Shown here piece by piece: positions 6,367 through 13,286 of a stretch of 64,000 bases of DNA (position 1 is its first letter; every line of letters begins with the position of its first letter). The translations under genes and the position numbers were made by a program. Origin of the DNA: Treponema denticola ATCC 35405 (GTDB lineage Bacteria; Spirochaetota; Spirochaetia; Treponematales; Treponemataceae). Under the pieces are notes generated by a model. That model had not been told where the DNA came from. It worked only from the letters and a program-made list of their open reading frames with translations, and did no database searches. The stretch is from contig NC_002967.9 in assembly GCF_000008185.1 (NCBI RefSeq), positions 1,860,001 through 1,924,000 on the forward strand. The letters run 5' to 3'.

Positions 6367-8407
6367 TCATATAATATTTTTAAAATCAATTTGAAAAGTT
6401 TCTCTATAAATAGTTTTATTTCCTATTTTTATTTTTTCATTGATTTTTACTAATGCGCGATTTAAGCAAGTTTGATTAGGTCGATCATTGATGAAGTTCT
6501 TGAGATTTTCAGTAAAAGAAATTTTATCATCATAATATGAATAGATTCTATTACAAAAAATAATTTCGTGTGTCTCAATATAATTCAACAATTCATATAT
6601 TGGAAATATATTATATTTAATATCATCGAGACCATAAAAAGATCTACTGCCTGTGACAATAAAAAAAACTATTTTATCATTCGCTGCTATACTAATATTT
6701 GTTTTTACTGATAAATATTTTCTAAAATCGACATCAGAAAACAATTTTTCAATTTTTGATAGTTGTTTAGTTGCGGTTTCCAAAGCATCATAATTGGTTT
6801 TCATTTCATAAATATTGGAACCATAAAGTGAATTCTTACATTCTGCTACAAAAACAATATCATCTGACTTTGCTATAAAATCAATATCTCCATCAGTCTT
6901 AGCAAAATTAAATTTAATTGATTTATTATGCTGGAAGTTTTTTTTGCAAAAACTATTGACAGTTTATTTTCCAGTATTTCTTCATCCAATTTTATTTGCT
7001 CATGATTTTTAAAGCATAAATTTCTAAGAATATTACTGCTTTCCAAATTGTTAGCACCAAATAAAATAAAAGTTCTCCCCATAAGAATAGGTGTCGTTTG
7101 GATATCAAATTTATTTTTTTATCCCAAGTAAGTTCATTTATAAGTTTGTTGATAATTTCAGTATCTTTATAAATTTTATTTAACATATTTATAAACAAAT
7201 CATAACTATATACTGGTACTATTGACTCATATTGTAAAAAACAATCATTGTTATGTTTATTTAATGCATAATTTATTGCATATGCACAAAATTCTATGAT
7301 TCGTTTAAATTTGATTACATCAAAAACACCTATACCATTCTTTAATTTCATGTCTTTTATGTTATTATCGTCTATATGAAATTCTGTTAGCAACTCAGAT
7401 AAGAATGCAAATTCTTCTCTAAATAAATTATCAGAATCAAATATTTTTATATTTTCATTAAAGAGTAAAAATATCACTATTCGTCGAGTTGGTAGTTCTT
7501 CGATCTTCCAATATTCAGTTGAAGAGATATTTTTTTCAAATAATTCATAAATAGATATATTATCTTTTCTAGAAAGCAATTCTTTTATAATTGCGTTATA
7601 ATGGTGACTTGGTGTAACAAAATAAGTTAAAACTTTTGCTTTTTCTATTTTTTCTTTAGAAATCATATAACATATTTTATCATTTCTTTGTTCAAAATTA
7701 TAACCATAAGTTTCAACTTCATATTCAAATTTTTGTATTTTGTTTACTACTATAATTTTTTGTAGTAGTTTTTTACAATCAGATATAATATTTTTATGTG
7801 AATTAATATCCAACGGTCCAAAATCTTCATCAGATACATTGAATTCTTTCGTATATCTGTCCACTAATGTTGAAATTGCTTCGGAAACAGGATCGACACC
7901 ATATATAGGGTCACTTATAAGGTTAGAATAACTTGGTTTGCCAATTTTTACTTCCAGTAAATCAAATTCTAATATTGCATATAAAGTTTTTATAAAGCGT
8001 TTTTTATATTTTTTTATTACATTATCAGCAAATTTTAATATATTTCTACATTCTGGCGCAACATAATGTAAAGCCAGCATACTTCTCAAATAATTTACAT
8101 TTTCTATTTTCAATTGCTCGTGTGTTTTCGATAGAATGTTTTCAATAATATAGCTTATTTTTTTCGTATTAAATTCCTTTGTTCCAATACGAAAGAAACC
8201 TTTGCGTTTCATGGAAGAAAAATAATAAGTCTGATCTTTTGATAATAAATAATATGAAAGCTTTAACACTTCCTGCAATTTACCACTATCAAAATGTAAT
8301 ATTATCTGATCTATGATAATTTCTTTGTCTTTTTTTGATAATATCTTTTCTACATCCGTATTGATATCAATACTTAACTTTAACTCTTTATGTTTTTTTT
8401 CTTCCAT
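6367..8407 (-). pseudogene. Large cassette protein with C-terminal PD-(D/E)XK nuclease, broken by two frameshifts
   Basis: Three open frames join into one protein of about 680 residues. The first frame (8407 to about 7121) gives a long mostly helical region I do not recognise. At the A7 run on the minus strand (7114-7120) one added base would continue into WDKK-NKFDIQTTPILMGRTF. At the A8 run (6938-6945) one added base would continue into KKNFQHNKSIKF. The last frame holds GDIDFIA, then VAECKNS (about 6826-6893): a PD-(D/E)XK core of the kind seen in Mrr-like endonucleases. Its end follows without loss to 6367. Both lesions are single missing bases in homopolymers, so sequencing error, slippage-based phase variation and true decay are all possible. 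A role in defence is inferred only. Confidence 0.72.
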
Positions 8408-8533
8408 ATCATTACCTCAAAATAAATATAGCCACATAATAAAATTTAGCATAAATATGATATTCGTAATATATTCACATTAATTAATCATGTAAGTAAA
8501 AAAATATTCTTTTTCTGGTGATTATCAAACTAA

Positions 8534-8599
8534 GTCTAACATTCGCTTGACCTGCATTTGCGGCTTGTCCGCAATGTCAGGTTGAAGCGGGTGTTAGAA
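8534..8599 (-). other. attC recombination site
   Basis: Cores GTCTAAC (8534-8540) and GTTAGAA (8593-8599, last base off consensus) with standard arms. It closes the 309-residue secreted-protein cassette. Confidence 0.92.
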
Positions 8600-8603
8600 G
8601 TGA

Positions 8604-9533
8604 TTATTTTTTATTTATAAAACAAAACAATGAATTGAAAAGCAAATAATTATATATTCTATATCTTTCAGAATAAAACATATTGATCTTTGAAAAATTC
8701 ATTGATGTACTCATCAAATATAATTTTTTTTCTTTTTCATCATAAAGATATGCATTAAAGGTTGCTGAATTACTTTCCGGGTCACTGCCGAAAGCAATAA
8801 TATATTTATCGGCTCCACAATTCCATAAAATTCCTTCACGATCCAACTCTATTGACTGCCAATTATTTGGATGTCTGTTTTTATAATATCTTTGGTTCAT
8901 CGCAACATCCAAATCTTCTCTCTTTACTCCATTTTTCTCATAGAAATTAATTGTTATTGAGTTTGTACCACCGCCGTAAATCAGAAAAAATTTATCTTTG
9001 GAAGTCTTTTCTTTTTGAGTAAAAGAAATTTGATTCCAATCATTATCAAAGAGCAGCATACCGAGTTTATTATTAAACACACCTGCTTCTCTAAAATTGA
9101 ATAAATTTATATTCTCATCAAATTCCTTATCATCATAATTATATCTCCATACTTCTTTTTCTGATGTCTTTTCTTTTTCTAATTTTGAATCAATTTTCTT
9201 TACTATTGCTTTTGAAAATGATGAGTCAATTTTATTGGATTTTATATATTGTTTTAATTGCTGTTGTATCTTGGCATTTCGTGTATTTCTAAAAAAACTT
9301 TCAAGTAGTAGACTATTTATAGTTTCTTTTCCAATATTATTTCGATATATTTTATCGAAAGTTAAATCATCTACTACACGTTTGCCGGCATCCCATTGTG
9401 AAAGGTAATTCTTCATACTAAAATAACTCTGCATTTCTTCAGTTGACGGAATATAAAAAAAATATTTATTCTCTTCAGAAAACAGGCAATTAACTGAAAA
9501 AAATAAAACAATCACCAATACTACTTTTCTCAT
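8604..9533 (-). CDS. Secreted protein of unknown function, cassette gene
   Basis: The 309-residue protein has a clear signal peptide (MRKVVLVIVLFFSVNCLFS, then EENK). A cysteine at residue 16 makes a lipoprotein possible, but the context is a poor lipobox. The middle is charged and probably helical (KQYIKSNKIDSSFSKAIVKKIDSK). The C-terminal half, from about residue 150, looks beta-rich, with WNQISF, YGGGTNSITINFYEKNG and IIAFGSDPESN. I do not recognise a family. GAGGAGAAAAGA precedes the ATG and a GCACC-GTTA-GGTG hairpin (plus strand) separates it from the adjacent attC. Confidence 0.68.
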   Translation of the reverse strand: MRKVVLVIVLFFSVNCLFSEENKYFFYIPSTEEMQSYFSMKNYLSQWDAGKRVVDDLTFDKIYRNNIGKETINSLLLESFFRNTRNAKIQQQLKQYIKSNKIDSSFSKAIVKKIDSKLEKEKTSEKEVWRYNYDDKEFDENINLFNFREAGVFNNKLGMLLFDNDWNQISFTQKEKTSKDKFFLIYGGGTNSITINFYEKNGVKREDLDVAMNQRYYKNRHPNNWQSIELDREGILWNCGADKYIIAFGSDPESNSATFNAYLYDEKEKKLYLMSTSMNFSKINMFYSERYRIYNYLLFNSLFCFINKK

Positions 9534-9561
9534 TCTTTTCTCCTCGCACCGTTAGGTGTCG

Positions 9562-9627
9562 TTCTAACATTCGCTTAACCTGCATTTGCGGCTCGTCCGC
9601 AATGTCAGGTTGAAGCGGGTGTTAGAC
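9562..9627 (-). other. attC recombination site
   Basis: Core boxes TTCTAAC (9562-9568, first base off consensus) and GTTAGAC (9621-9627) with standard arms. It closes the HicAB cassette. Confidence 0.92.
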
Positions 9628-9631
9628 GCTT

Positions 9632-10036
9632 TTACATAACACCTACATATTTTTCTACTATCGTGTTCTGTAATAATTGTGAAAAATTTACATTATTTTT
9701 TTCTGCAAGCGTATTCACCCATTTTGGAAGCGTTATATTCTTTCTTACACATTTGCTTGAATATTTTTCACTATACGAATCCATATCTAAAATAAGCATA
9801 TTTATAAAACTTTTATTATCAGGTAGTTTTATTTTTGTAGGTTCACTTGCTTTTGGAACAGCATTTCCTTCCTCGATTTCTGTTAATATCCACCCTGATG
9901 CCGCATCTATTCCCATCTCTATCGCTTCTATAAGAGAAAATCCTCCGGAAACACAGCCTTGCAAATCGGGAAATTCTATACTATAACTATTATCTTCTTC
10001 ACAATATGTTATTATTGCCGGATATGCTAATTTCAT
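9632..10036 (-). CDS. hicB: HicB-family antitoxin, cassette gene
   Basis: The start is the ATG at 10036, eight bases after a GGAGG site, giving 134 residues. The N-terminal half has the partial RNase H-like HicB fold: YPAIITYCEEDNSYSIEFPDLQGCVSGG, then a helix SLIEAIEMGIDAASGWI. The C-terminal part (KNITLPKWVNTLAEKNNVNFSQLLQNTIV) is a ribbon-helix-helix-like DNA-binding segment. HicB neutralises the HicA mRNase and represses the operon; that is family knowledge. It lies 21 bases after the hicA stop and shares its transcript. The pair sits between attC sites, so it can stabilise this part of the array. Confidence 0.9.
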   Translation of the reverse strand: MKLAYPAIITYCEEDNSYSIEFPDLQGCVSGGFSLIEAIEMGIDAASGWILTEIEEGNAVPKASEPTKIKLPDNKSFINMLILDMDSYSEKYSSKCVRKNITLPKWVNTLAEKNNVNFSQLLQNTIVEKYVGVM

Positions 10037-10057
10037 TTTATATTCCTCCATATATCC

Positions 10058-10240
10058 TTATTTCAATCCTGCCTGCTTTAGAATTGCTTTCACGGTTCCT
10101 ATCGGTATATCTCCTTTATGATTTGGGACCGTAACTTTTCCGGATTTTACAGTATGTTTATATTGATTATGAGAACCTTTTGCTGTTACAAAATACCAAC
10201 CATCCGCCTTTAGTATTTTTTCTATTTCTTTTGCTGTCAT
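10058..10240 (-). CDS. hicA: HicA-family mRNA interferase toxin, cassette gene
   Basis: The protein has 60 residues from the ATG at 10240, the usual HicA length. It shows the HicA double-stranded-RNA-binding-like fold: MTAKEIEKILKADGWY, the catalytic His24 in AKGSHNQYKH, then KVTVPNHKGDIPIGTVKAILKQAGL. HicA cleaves mRNA without a ribosome, as known for the family. An upstream in-frame ATG at 10255 exists, but a TATAAT box ends directly before it, so transcripts would begin downstream of it; I therefore prefer 10240. hicA precedes hicB, as in most such operons. Confidence 0.88.
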   Translation of the reverse strand: MTAKEIEKILKADGWYFVTAKGSHNQYKHTVKSGKVTVPNHKGDIPIGTVKAILKQAGLK

Positions 10241-10255
10241 TTTATATCCAATCAT

Positions 10256-10284
10256 ATTATACGCATTATGCGTATAATTATCAA
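10256..10284 (-). promoter_or_regulatory. hicAB promoter with built-in operator
   Basis: On the minus strand TTGATA (10284-10279), a 17-base spacer and TATAAT (10261-10256). A palindrome of 11-base arms around one base, ATTATACGCAT and ATGCGTATAAT, covers 10256-10278, filling the spacer and the -10 box. That is the expected place for HicB autorepression. The predicted transcript starts about nine bases before the hicA ATG at 10240. Confidence 0.78.
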
Positions 10285-10323
10285 GCTGTTATTACAATAA
10301 AATACGGCATTTTTAGTAAAAAT

Positions 10324-10409
10324 AAGCAATTAATTTGAGTTTTAAGCTTTAGTTTACAAAGACCATATCCTGTTTTTCAAAGTTACAGTTCATCGTGCCG
10401 AAGGCATCC
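10324..10409 (-). promoter_or_regulatory. Shared cassette leader block (HicAB copy)
   Basis: Second copy of the leader found at 4333-4415 and 12143-12228, directly inside the attC at 10410. On the minus strand it has TTGAAA (10375-10380), a 16-base spacer and TGTAAA (10353-10358), a weaker -10 than in the protease copy. The attC-proximal end carries the TGCC-TTC-GGCA hairpin. Confidence 0.6.
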
Positions 10410-10472
10410 GTCTAACTTCCGCTTAACCTGCATTGCCGCAAAGGCAATGTCAGGTTGAAGCGGGTGTTAGGC
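10410..10472 (-). other. attC recombination site (apex variant)
   Basis: Cores GTCTAAC (10410-10416) and GTTAGGC (10466-10472). The arms match the family but the apex is GCATTGCCGCAAAGGCAATG rather than GGCTNGTCC, like the partial site at position 1. It closes the 276-residue secreted-protein cassette. Confidence 0.92.
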
Positions 10473-10480
10473 AATTTTAT

Positions 10481-11311
10481 CTAAAATTTTATTTCTTCGA
10501 AATTATTTTCGCTGATTACAATTGTACCATCTGGTAACATAAACACAACTTCATCCCAATATTTTTTTGTACCTTTATGTTCTTTTTCAACATATACAAA
10601 ATAAATAATCCATTTTTCATTTACCTCATCAAGAGGATGTAATTCATATGTGGAAAAAAACAAATCCCGTTTACATAATTCTTTTATATAATAATCGGCA
10701 ACTTCTTTTAAGTTTTCTTTTTCAATATGTTTTTTTAATTCTTTTTCAGTAAAGCTGCTTTGTATATCAATAAGCTCTTGCCCAATTTTCCATCTGCAAT
10801 GCGTTTCATCCAATATTTTACTTGAAGAAAGTCCCTGAATAAATTTTAAGTTTTTTCTTGAATAATTTACCTGATACAAGTGAATATCCTGATTCTTTAC
10901 TTTTACCGTTTTTTCTAAGTAAAGCGGAAATTCAGTTTCCATAATAAAAAAAGAGTTTATCAAAAGCTTCAAATCAGATTCAAAATCATACATCGCCATA
11001 GTTCCAAATTGTCCTAGGGTCTTCCCATTTGTACGAAAAGAAATACTTTTATCATCATATATGATAGTAACCTCATATGGGAGCAGACACTTACCCCAAT
11101 CTCTGCTTTTTACAACACTCAAATTATTAAGAAACTCTTTTTTTTGATTCTCATCTAATTTTACGGTAATTTTTGTTTTAATATTTTCAATAATTATTTC
11201 TTGAACTGTTTTTATTTTGTTTAATACAAGATAATCTATTTTATCCTGAGCATAAGCTGAATAAATTAGAGTAGTTACAAAAGTAATTACAAAACATACT
11301 TTGTTTTTCAT
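10481..11311 (-). CDS. Secreted protein of unknown function, cassette gene
   Basis: The 276-residue protein has a signal peptide with a good cleavage site (IYSAYAQ, after residue 21). Residues 25-110 look like strands and helices around KITVKLDENQKKEFLNNLSVVK and YEVTIIYDDKSISFRTNGK. The C-terminal end has WIIYFVYVEKEHKGTKKYWDEVVFMLPDGTIVISENNFEEI. No catalytic motif or named family is recognised. AGGAGAG precedes the ATG, and a CGCC-TTC-GGCG hairpin (minus strand) lies between the neighbouring attC and that site. It is an independent cassette. Confidence 0.68.
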   Translation of the reverse strand: MKNKVCFVITFVTTLIYSAYAQDKIDYLVLNKIKTVQEIIIENIKTKITVKLDENQKKEFLNNLSVVKSRDWGKCLLPYEVTIIYDDKSISFRTNGKTLGQFGTMAMYDFESDLKLLINSFFIMETEFPLYLEKTVKVKNQDIHLYQVNYSRKNLKFIQGLSSSKILDETHCRWKIGQELIDIQSSFTEKELKKHIEKENLKEVADYYIKELCKRDLFFSTYELHPLDEVNEKWIIYFVYVEKEHKGTKKYWDEVVFMLPDGTIVISENNFEEIKF

Positions 11312-11336
11312 TTTCTCTCCTGCGCCGAAGGCGTCA

Positions 11337-11402
11337 ACCTAACATCCGCTTGACCTGCATTTGCGGCTTGTCCGCAATGTCAGGTTGAAGCGGGTGTTAG
11401 AC
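11337..11402 (-). other. attC recombination site
   Basis: Cores ACCTAAC (11337-11343) and GTTAGAC (11396-11402) with standard arms. It closes the BrnTA cassette. Confidence 0.92.
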
Positions 11403-11413
11403 GAATTGAATTT

Positions 11414-11671
11414 TTATCCCTCTACAAGTCTTCCTGTTAAATATTTATGTAAAACACTTCCTGCAAAAATTTCATATTCCATACCTTCTTCAAAAGCTTT
11501 GGCTTTTAGATTATTTATATCTTGCTTGGCAAGTATTACATCTATCTTTTCTTTTTTCATAAGCATAGTTTTAGCAGCTTTTTTTAAATCATTGCGAAGA
11601 TCATAAAAATTTTTTACCGCTTTCCATTCATCATTTTCTATAGATTCATACAGCTCTTTTTCAGTATTCAT
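11414..11671 (-). CDS. BrnA-like antitoxin, cassette gene
   Basis: I start this at the ATG at 11671 (85 residues), which overlaps the upstream brnT-like stop by 11 bases; a longer frame begins at 11692. The N-terminal half is charged and helical (MNTEKELYESIENDEWKAVKNFYDLRNDLKKAAKTML). The rest, MKKEKIDVILAKQDINNLKAKAFEEGMEYEIFAGSVLHKYLTGRL, matches the ribbon-helix-helix end of BrnA/COG5304-type antitoxins. It should neutralise the BrnT-like toxin and bind the operator upstream of the pair. Overlapping coding frames imply translational coupling. Confidence 0.82.
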   Translation of the reverse strand: MNTEKELYESIENDEWKAVKNFYDLRNDLKKAAKTMLMKKEKIDVILAKQDINNLKAKAFEEGMEYEIFAGSVLHKYLTGRLVEG

Positions 11672-11951
11672 TTTCTTCTCCTTTAAAATCAAGATATTTT
11701 GCCGTATATTTTCTACTTGGAAAAATAGTTTTCAAAAAACAAACATCATTTTCAAGTACGCAAGGAACTACATATACATATCTATCAATTTCTATAAGAA
11801 GCAAAATTTGATTTGGATATTTTTCTTTATTTGGATGTTCTAAAATATCCAACAAACTATCTTGTTCAATTGCTATAATAATCCGCTCAAACGATATATT
11901 TCTATCTCTTTTAAGCATTATATTCTTTTCATTATTCCAATCGAATGTCAT
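11661..11951 (-). CDS. BrnT-like toxin (DUF497), cassette gene
   Basis: The 96-residue protein has the BrnT/DUF497 pattern: an opening FDWNNEKNIMLKRDRNISFERII, a middle KYPNQILLLIEIDRYVYVVPCV, and the closing FLKTIFPSRKYTAKYL. BrnT toxins have a RelE-like fold and act as ribonucleases; that is family knowledge. Toxin-first order with an overlapping antitoxin is the rule for this family. The ATG overlaps the operator palindrome and is only about three bases from the predicted transcription start, so the message would be nearly leaderless. Confidence 0.85.
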   Translation of the reverse strand: MTFDWNNEKNIMLKRDRNISFERIIIAIEQDSLLDILEHPNKEKYPNQILLLIEIDRYVYVVPCVLENDVCFLKTIFPSRKYTAKYLDFKGEENEY

Positions 11952-11989
11952 ACTATAAATAGTATATCACTTTTCCAGTTTTTTAACAA
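11950..11989 (-). promoter_or_regulatory. brnTA promoter and operator
   Basis: On the minus strand TTGTTA (11989-11984), a 17-base spacer and TATACT (11966-11961). A 16-bp palindrome, ATACTAT-AA-ATAGTAT, at 11950-11965 overlaps the -10 box and the ATG. This fits autorepression by the antitoxin. Confidence 0.7.
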
Positions 11990-11991
11990 TA

Positions 11992-12228
11992 AATCCTAAT
12001 ATTATAAACACCACAACCATCTGAAGAACTTTTATTTTGTTAATTTCCTTAATAAGTTTTAAAATTATTAGATAAAAATTTATTTTTTTTCTCATTCTCA
12101 AATAGCCATTATAATAAAAGACACTCTTGCTCAGAGTAACCTAACCCATTAATTGGGGCTTTAAACTTTAATTTATAAAAATATATCCTATTTTTCAAAG
12201 TTACAGTTTATCGTGCCGTAAGGCATCC
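11992..12228 (-). promoter_or_regulatory. Shared cassette leader block (BrnTA copy)
   Basis: 12143-12228 is the third copy of the leader found at 4333-4415 and 10324-10409, with TTGAAA (12193-12198), a 15-base spacer and TATAAA (12172-12177) on the minus strand. 11992-12095 is a diverged copy of the ~100-bp repeat unit seen twice at 4084-4285. No gene is seen. Confidence 0.6.
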
Positions 12229-12294
12229 GTCTAACATTCGCTTAACCTGCATTTGCGGCTTGTCCGCAATGTCAGGTTGAAGCGGGTGTTAGGT
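12229..12294 (-). other. attC recombination site (first of the array)
   Basis: Cores GTCTAAC (12229-12235) and GTTAGGT (12288-12294) with standard arms. The outer core supplies the TAA stop codon (12291-12289) of the first cassette gene, so gene and recombination site overlap. Confidence 0.92.
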
Positions 12295-13095
12295 GTTTTC
12301 CTTTACATAATTCAAATAAAAATTTATAAAATCATCTTTATTATAAGTTTCAGTTTTATTCATAAACATTATATTAATAAATTCTAACTTTGCATTTCCT
12401 AGAATATATGTTTTTGTTTCAATGTGTTTATTATAATTTTTAATAAGCATATTCTTTTTTATTTTTTCAGCAAATGAATTTACACATCTACTTTTATCTC
12501 TTGTTAATTTTGATAAAATTTTGTATTTTAGTAATCCATCTCGACTAAAAAAAGGTACGACTAGACTATCTAAATATTCTAATAATGTAAGATTAGCAAA
12601 TTCATTATTCAGATTTAAGATTTTTGAATAGAGATTTTTCCTAATTCTAATTTCATAAGCATATAACCACGTAAATTCCATTATATAATCATATAAAAGT
12701 AGCGGATCTTTTTCTATTACAAAAAGAAAATACTCTTCCAGTAGTTTTTTACATTTTATTCTATGAATATTTAAAGTATCACAGATTATAATCAATGCTT
12801 CTCTTCGTCTAGTATATGAAGAATCAAATAGCATTTTTTCACAAAATTTATAAATACAATCATTTTCATATTTTTTTAATATTAATTCTCGATATTTATG
12901 TGAATGAGTTACTGAATCACAAATAAATGAACAAGGACTTTTCCATTCATGAATAGCATCATTTTCATAACATTTTTCGAAGAAAAGATTTATATCTTTA
13001 ATTTGTAACAAGTCCTTGCATACCTCTTCCAAATATTCATCTGTAAGATAATATGTATATTCTTTTACTTTTTGTATTAATTCATTCTCTTCCAA
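12289..13095 (-). CDS. All-helical protein of unknown function, first cassette
   Basis: The 268-residue protein starts at a TTG preceded by AGGAT. Nearly every segment looks helical, and paired helices such as SSYTRRREALIIICDTLNIHRIKCKKLLEEYF and KDPLLLYDYIMEFTWLYAYEIRIRKNLY suggest a HEAT-like repeat scaffold, though I cannot assign a family. No signal peptide or membrane segment is seen. It is the cassette next to attI and therefore the one closest to the candidate Pc promoter, usually the most recently inserted and best expressed. Its stop codon lies inside the attC core. Confidence 0.65.
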   Translation of the reverse strand: MEENELIQKVKEYTYYLTDEYLEEVCKDLLQIKDINLFFEKCYENDAIHEWKSPCSFICDSVTHSHKYRELILKKYENDCIYKFCEKMLFDSSYTRRREALIIICDTLNIHRIKCKKLLEEYFLFVIEKDPLLLYDYIMEFTWLYAYEIRIRKNLYSKILNLNNEFANLTLLEYLDSLVVPFFSRDGLLKYKILSKLTRDKSRCVNSFAEKIKKNMLIKNYNKHIETKTYILGNAKLEFINIMFMNKTETYNKDDFINFYLNYVKENT

Positions 13096-13122
13096 TATTT
13101 TATCCTATTTTTACCCTTATAC

Positions 13123-13129
13123 ACCTAAC
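13123..13129 (-). other. attI: attI core (insertion point of cassettes)
   Basis: On the minus strand this reads GTTAGGT, a GTTRRRY core with no paired attC arms on the intI side. It lies 158 bases after the intI stop and 28 bases before the first cassette start codon. Crossover would fall after the G. Its location 3' of intI rather than 5' is the mark of an inverted integron. Confidence 0.7.
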
Positions 13130-13148
13130 TTCCCTTCGACCCTTCCTC

Positions 13149-13177
13149 ACTATAGCATAAAAACCAATAATTTGCAA
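13149..13177 (-). promoter_or_regulatory. Candidate Pc promoter driving the cassette array
   Basis: On the minus strand TTGCAA (13177-13172), a 17-base spacer ending in ATGC, and TATAGT (13154-13149). The TG one base before the -10 box makes it an extended -10 promoter. Transcription would start near 13142, about 13 bases before the attI core, and run into the first cassette. Confidence 0.62.
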
Positions 13178-13286
13178 TCTAAACTGCTGCAAAACAAAAA
13201 AACACACCTTTCTACCATAAATACAAATCGGATAAATGAACCGCTGGCAGATTAGGCCTATCCTCACTAAACGGAGAAAAGAAAGA

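Noticed and set aside
1-12294. Regularly recurring ~65-bp repeats taken as a CRISPR array
   Set aside because: The repeats are spaced by 0.6 to 2.4 kb with genes between them, fold as imperfect palindromes with GTTRRRY-type cores, and lie next to an integron integrase. They are attC sites.
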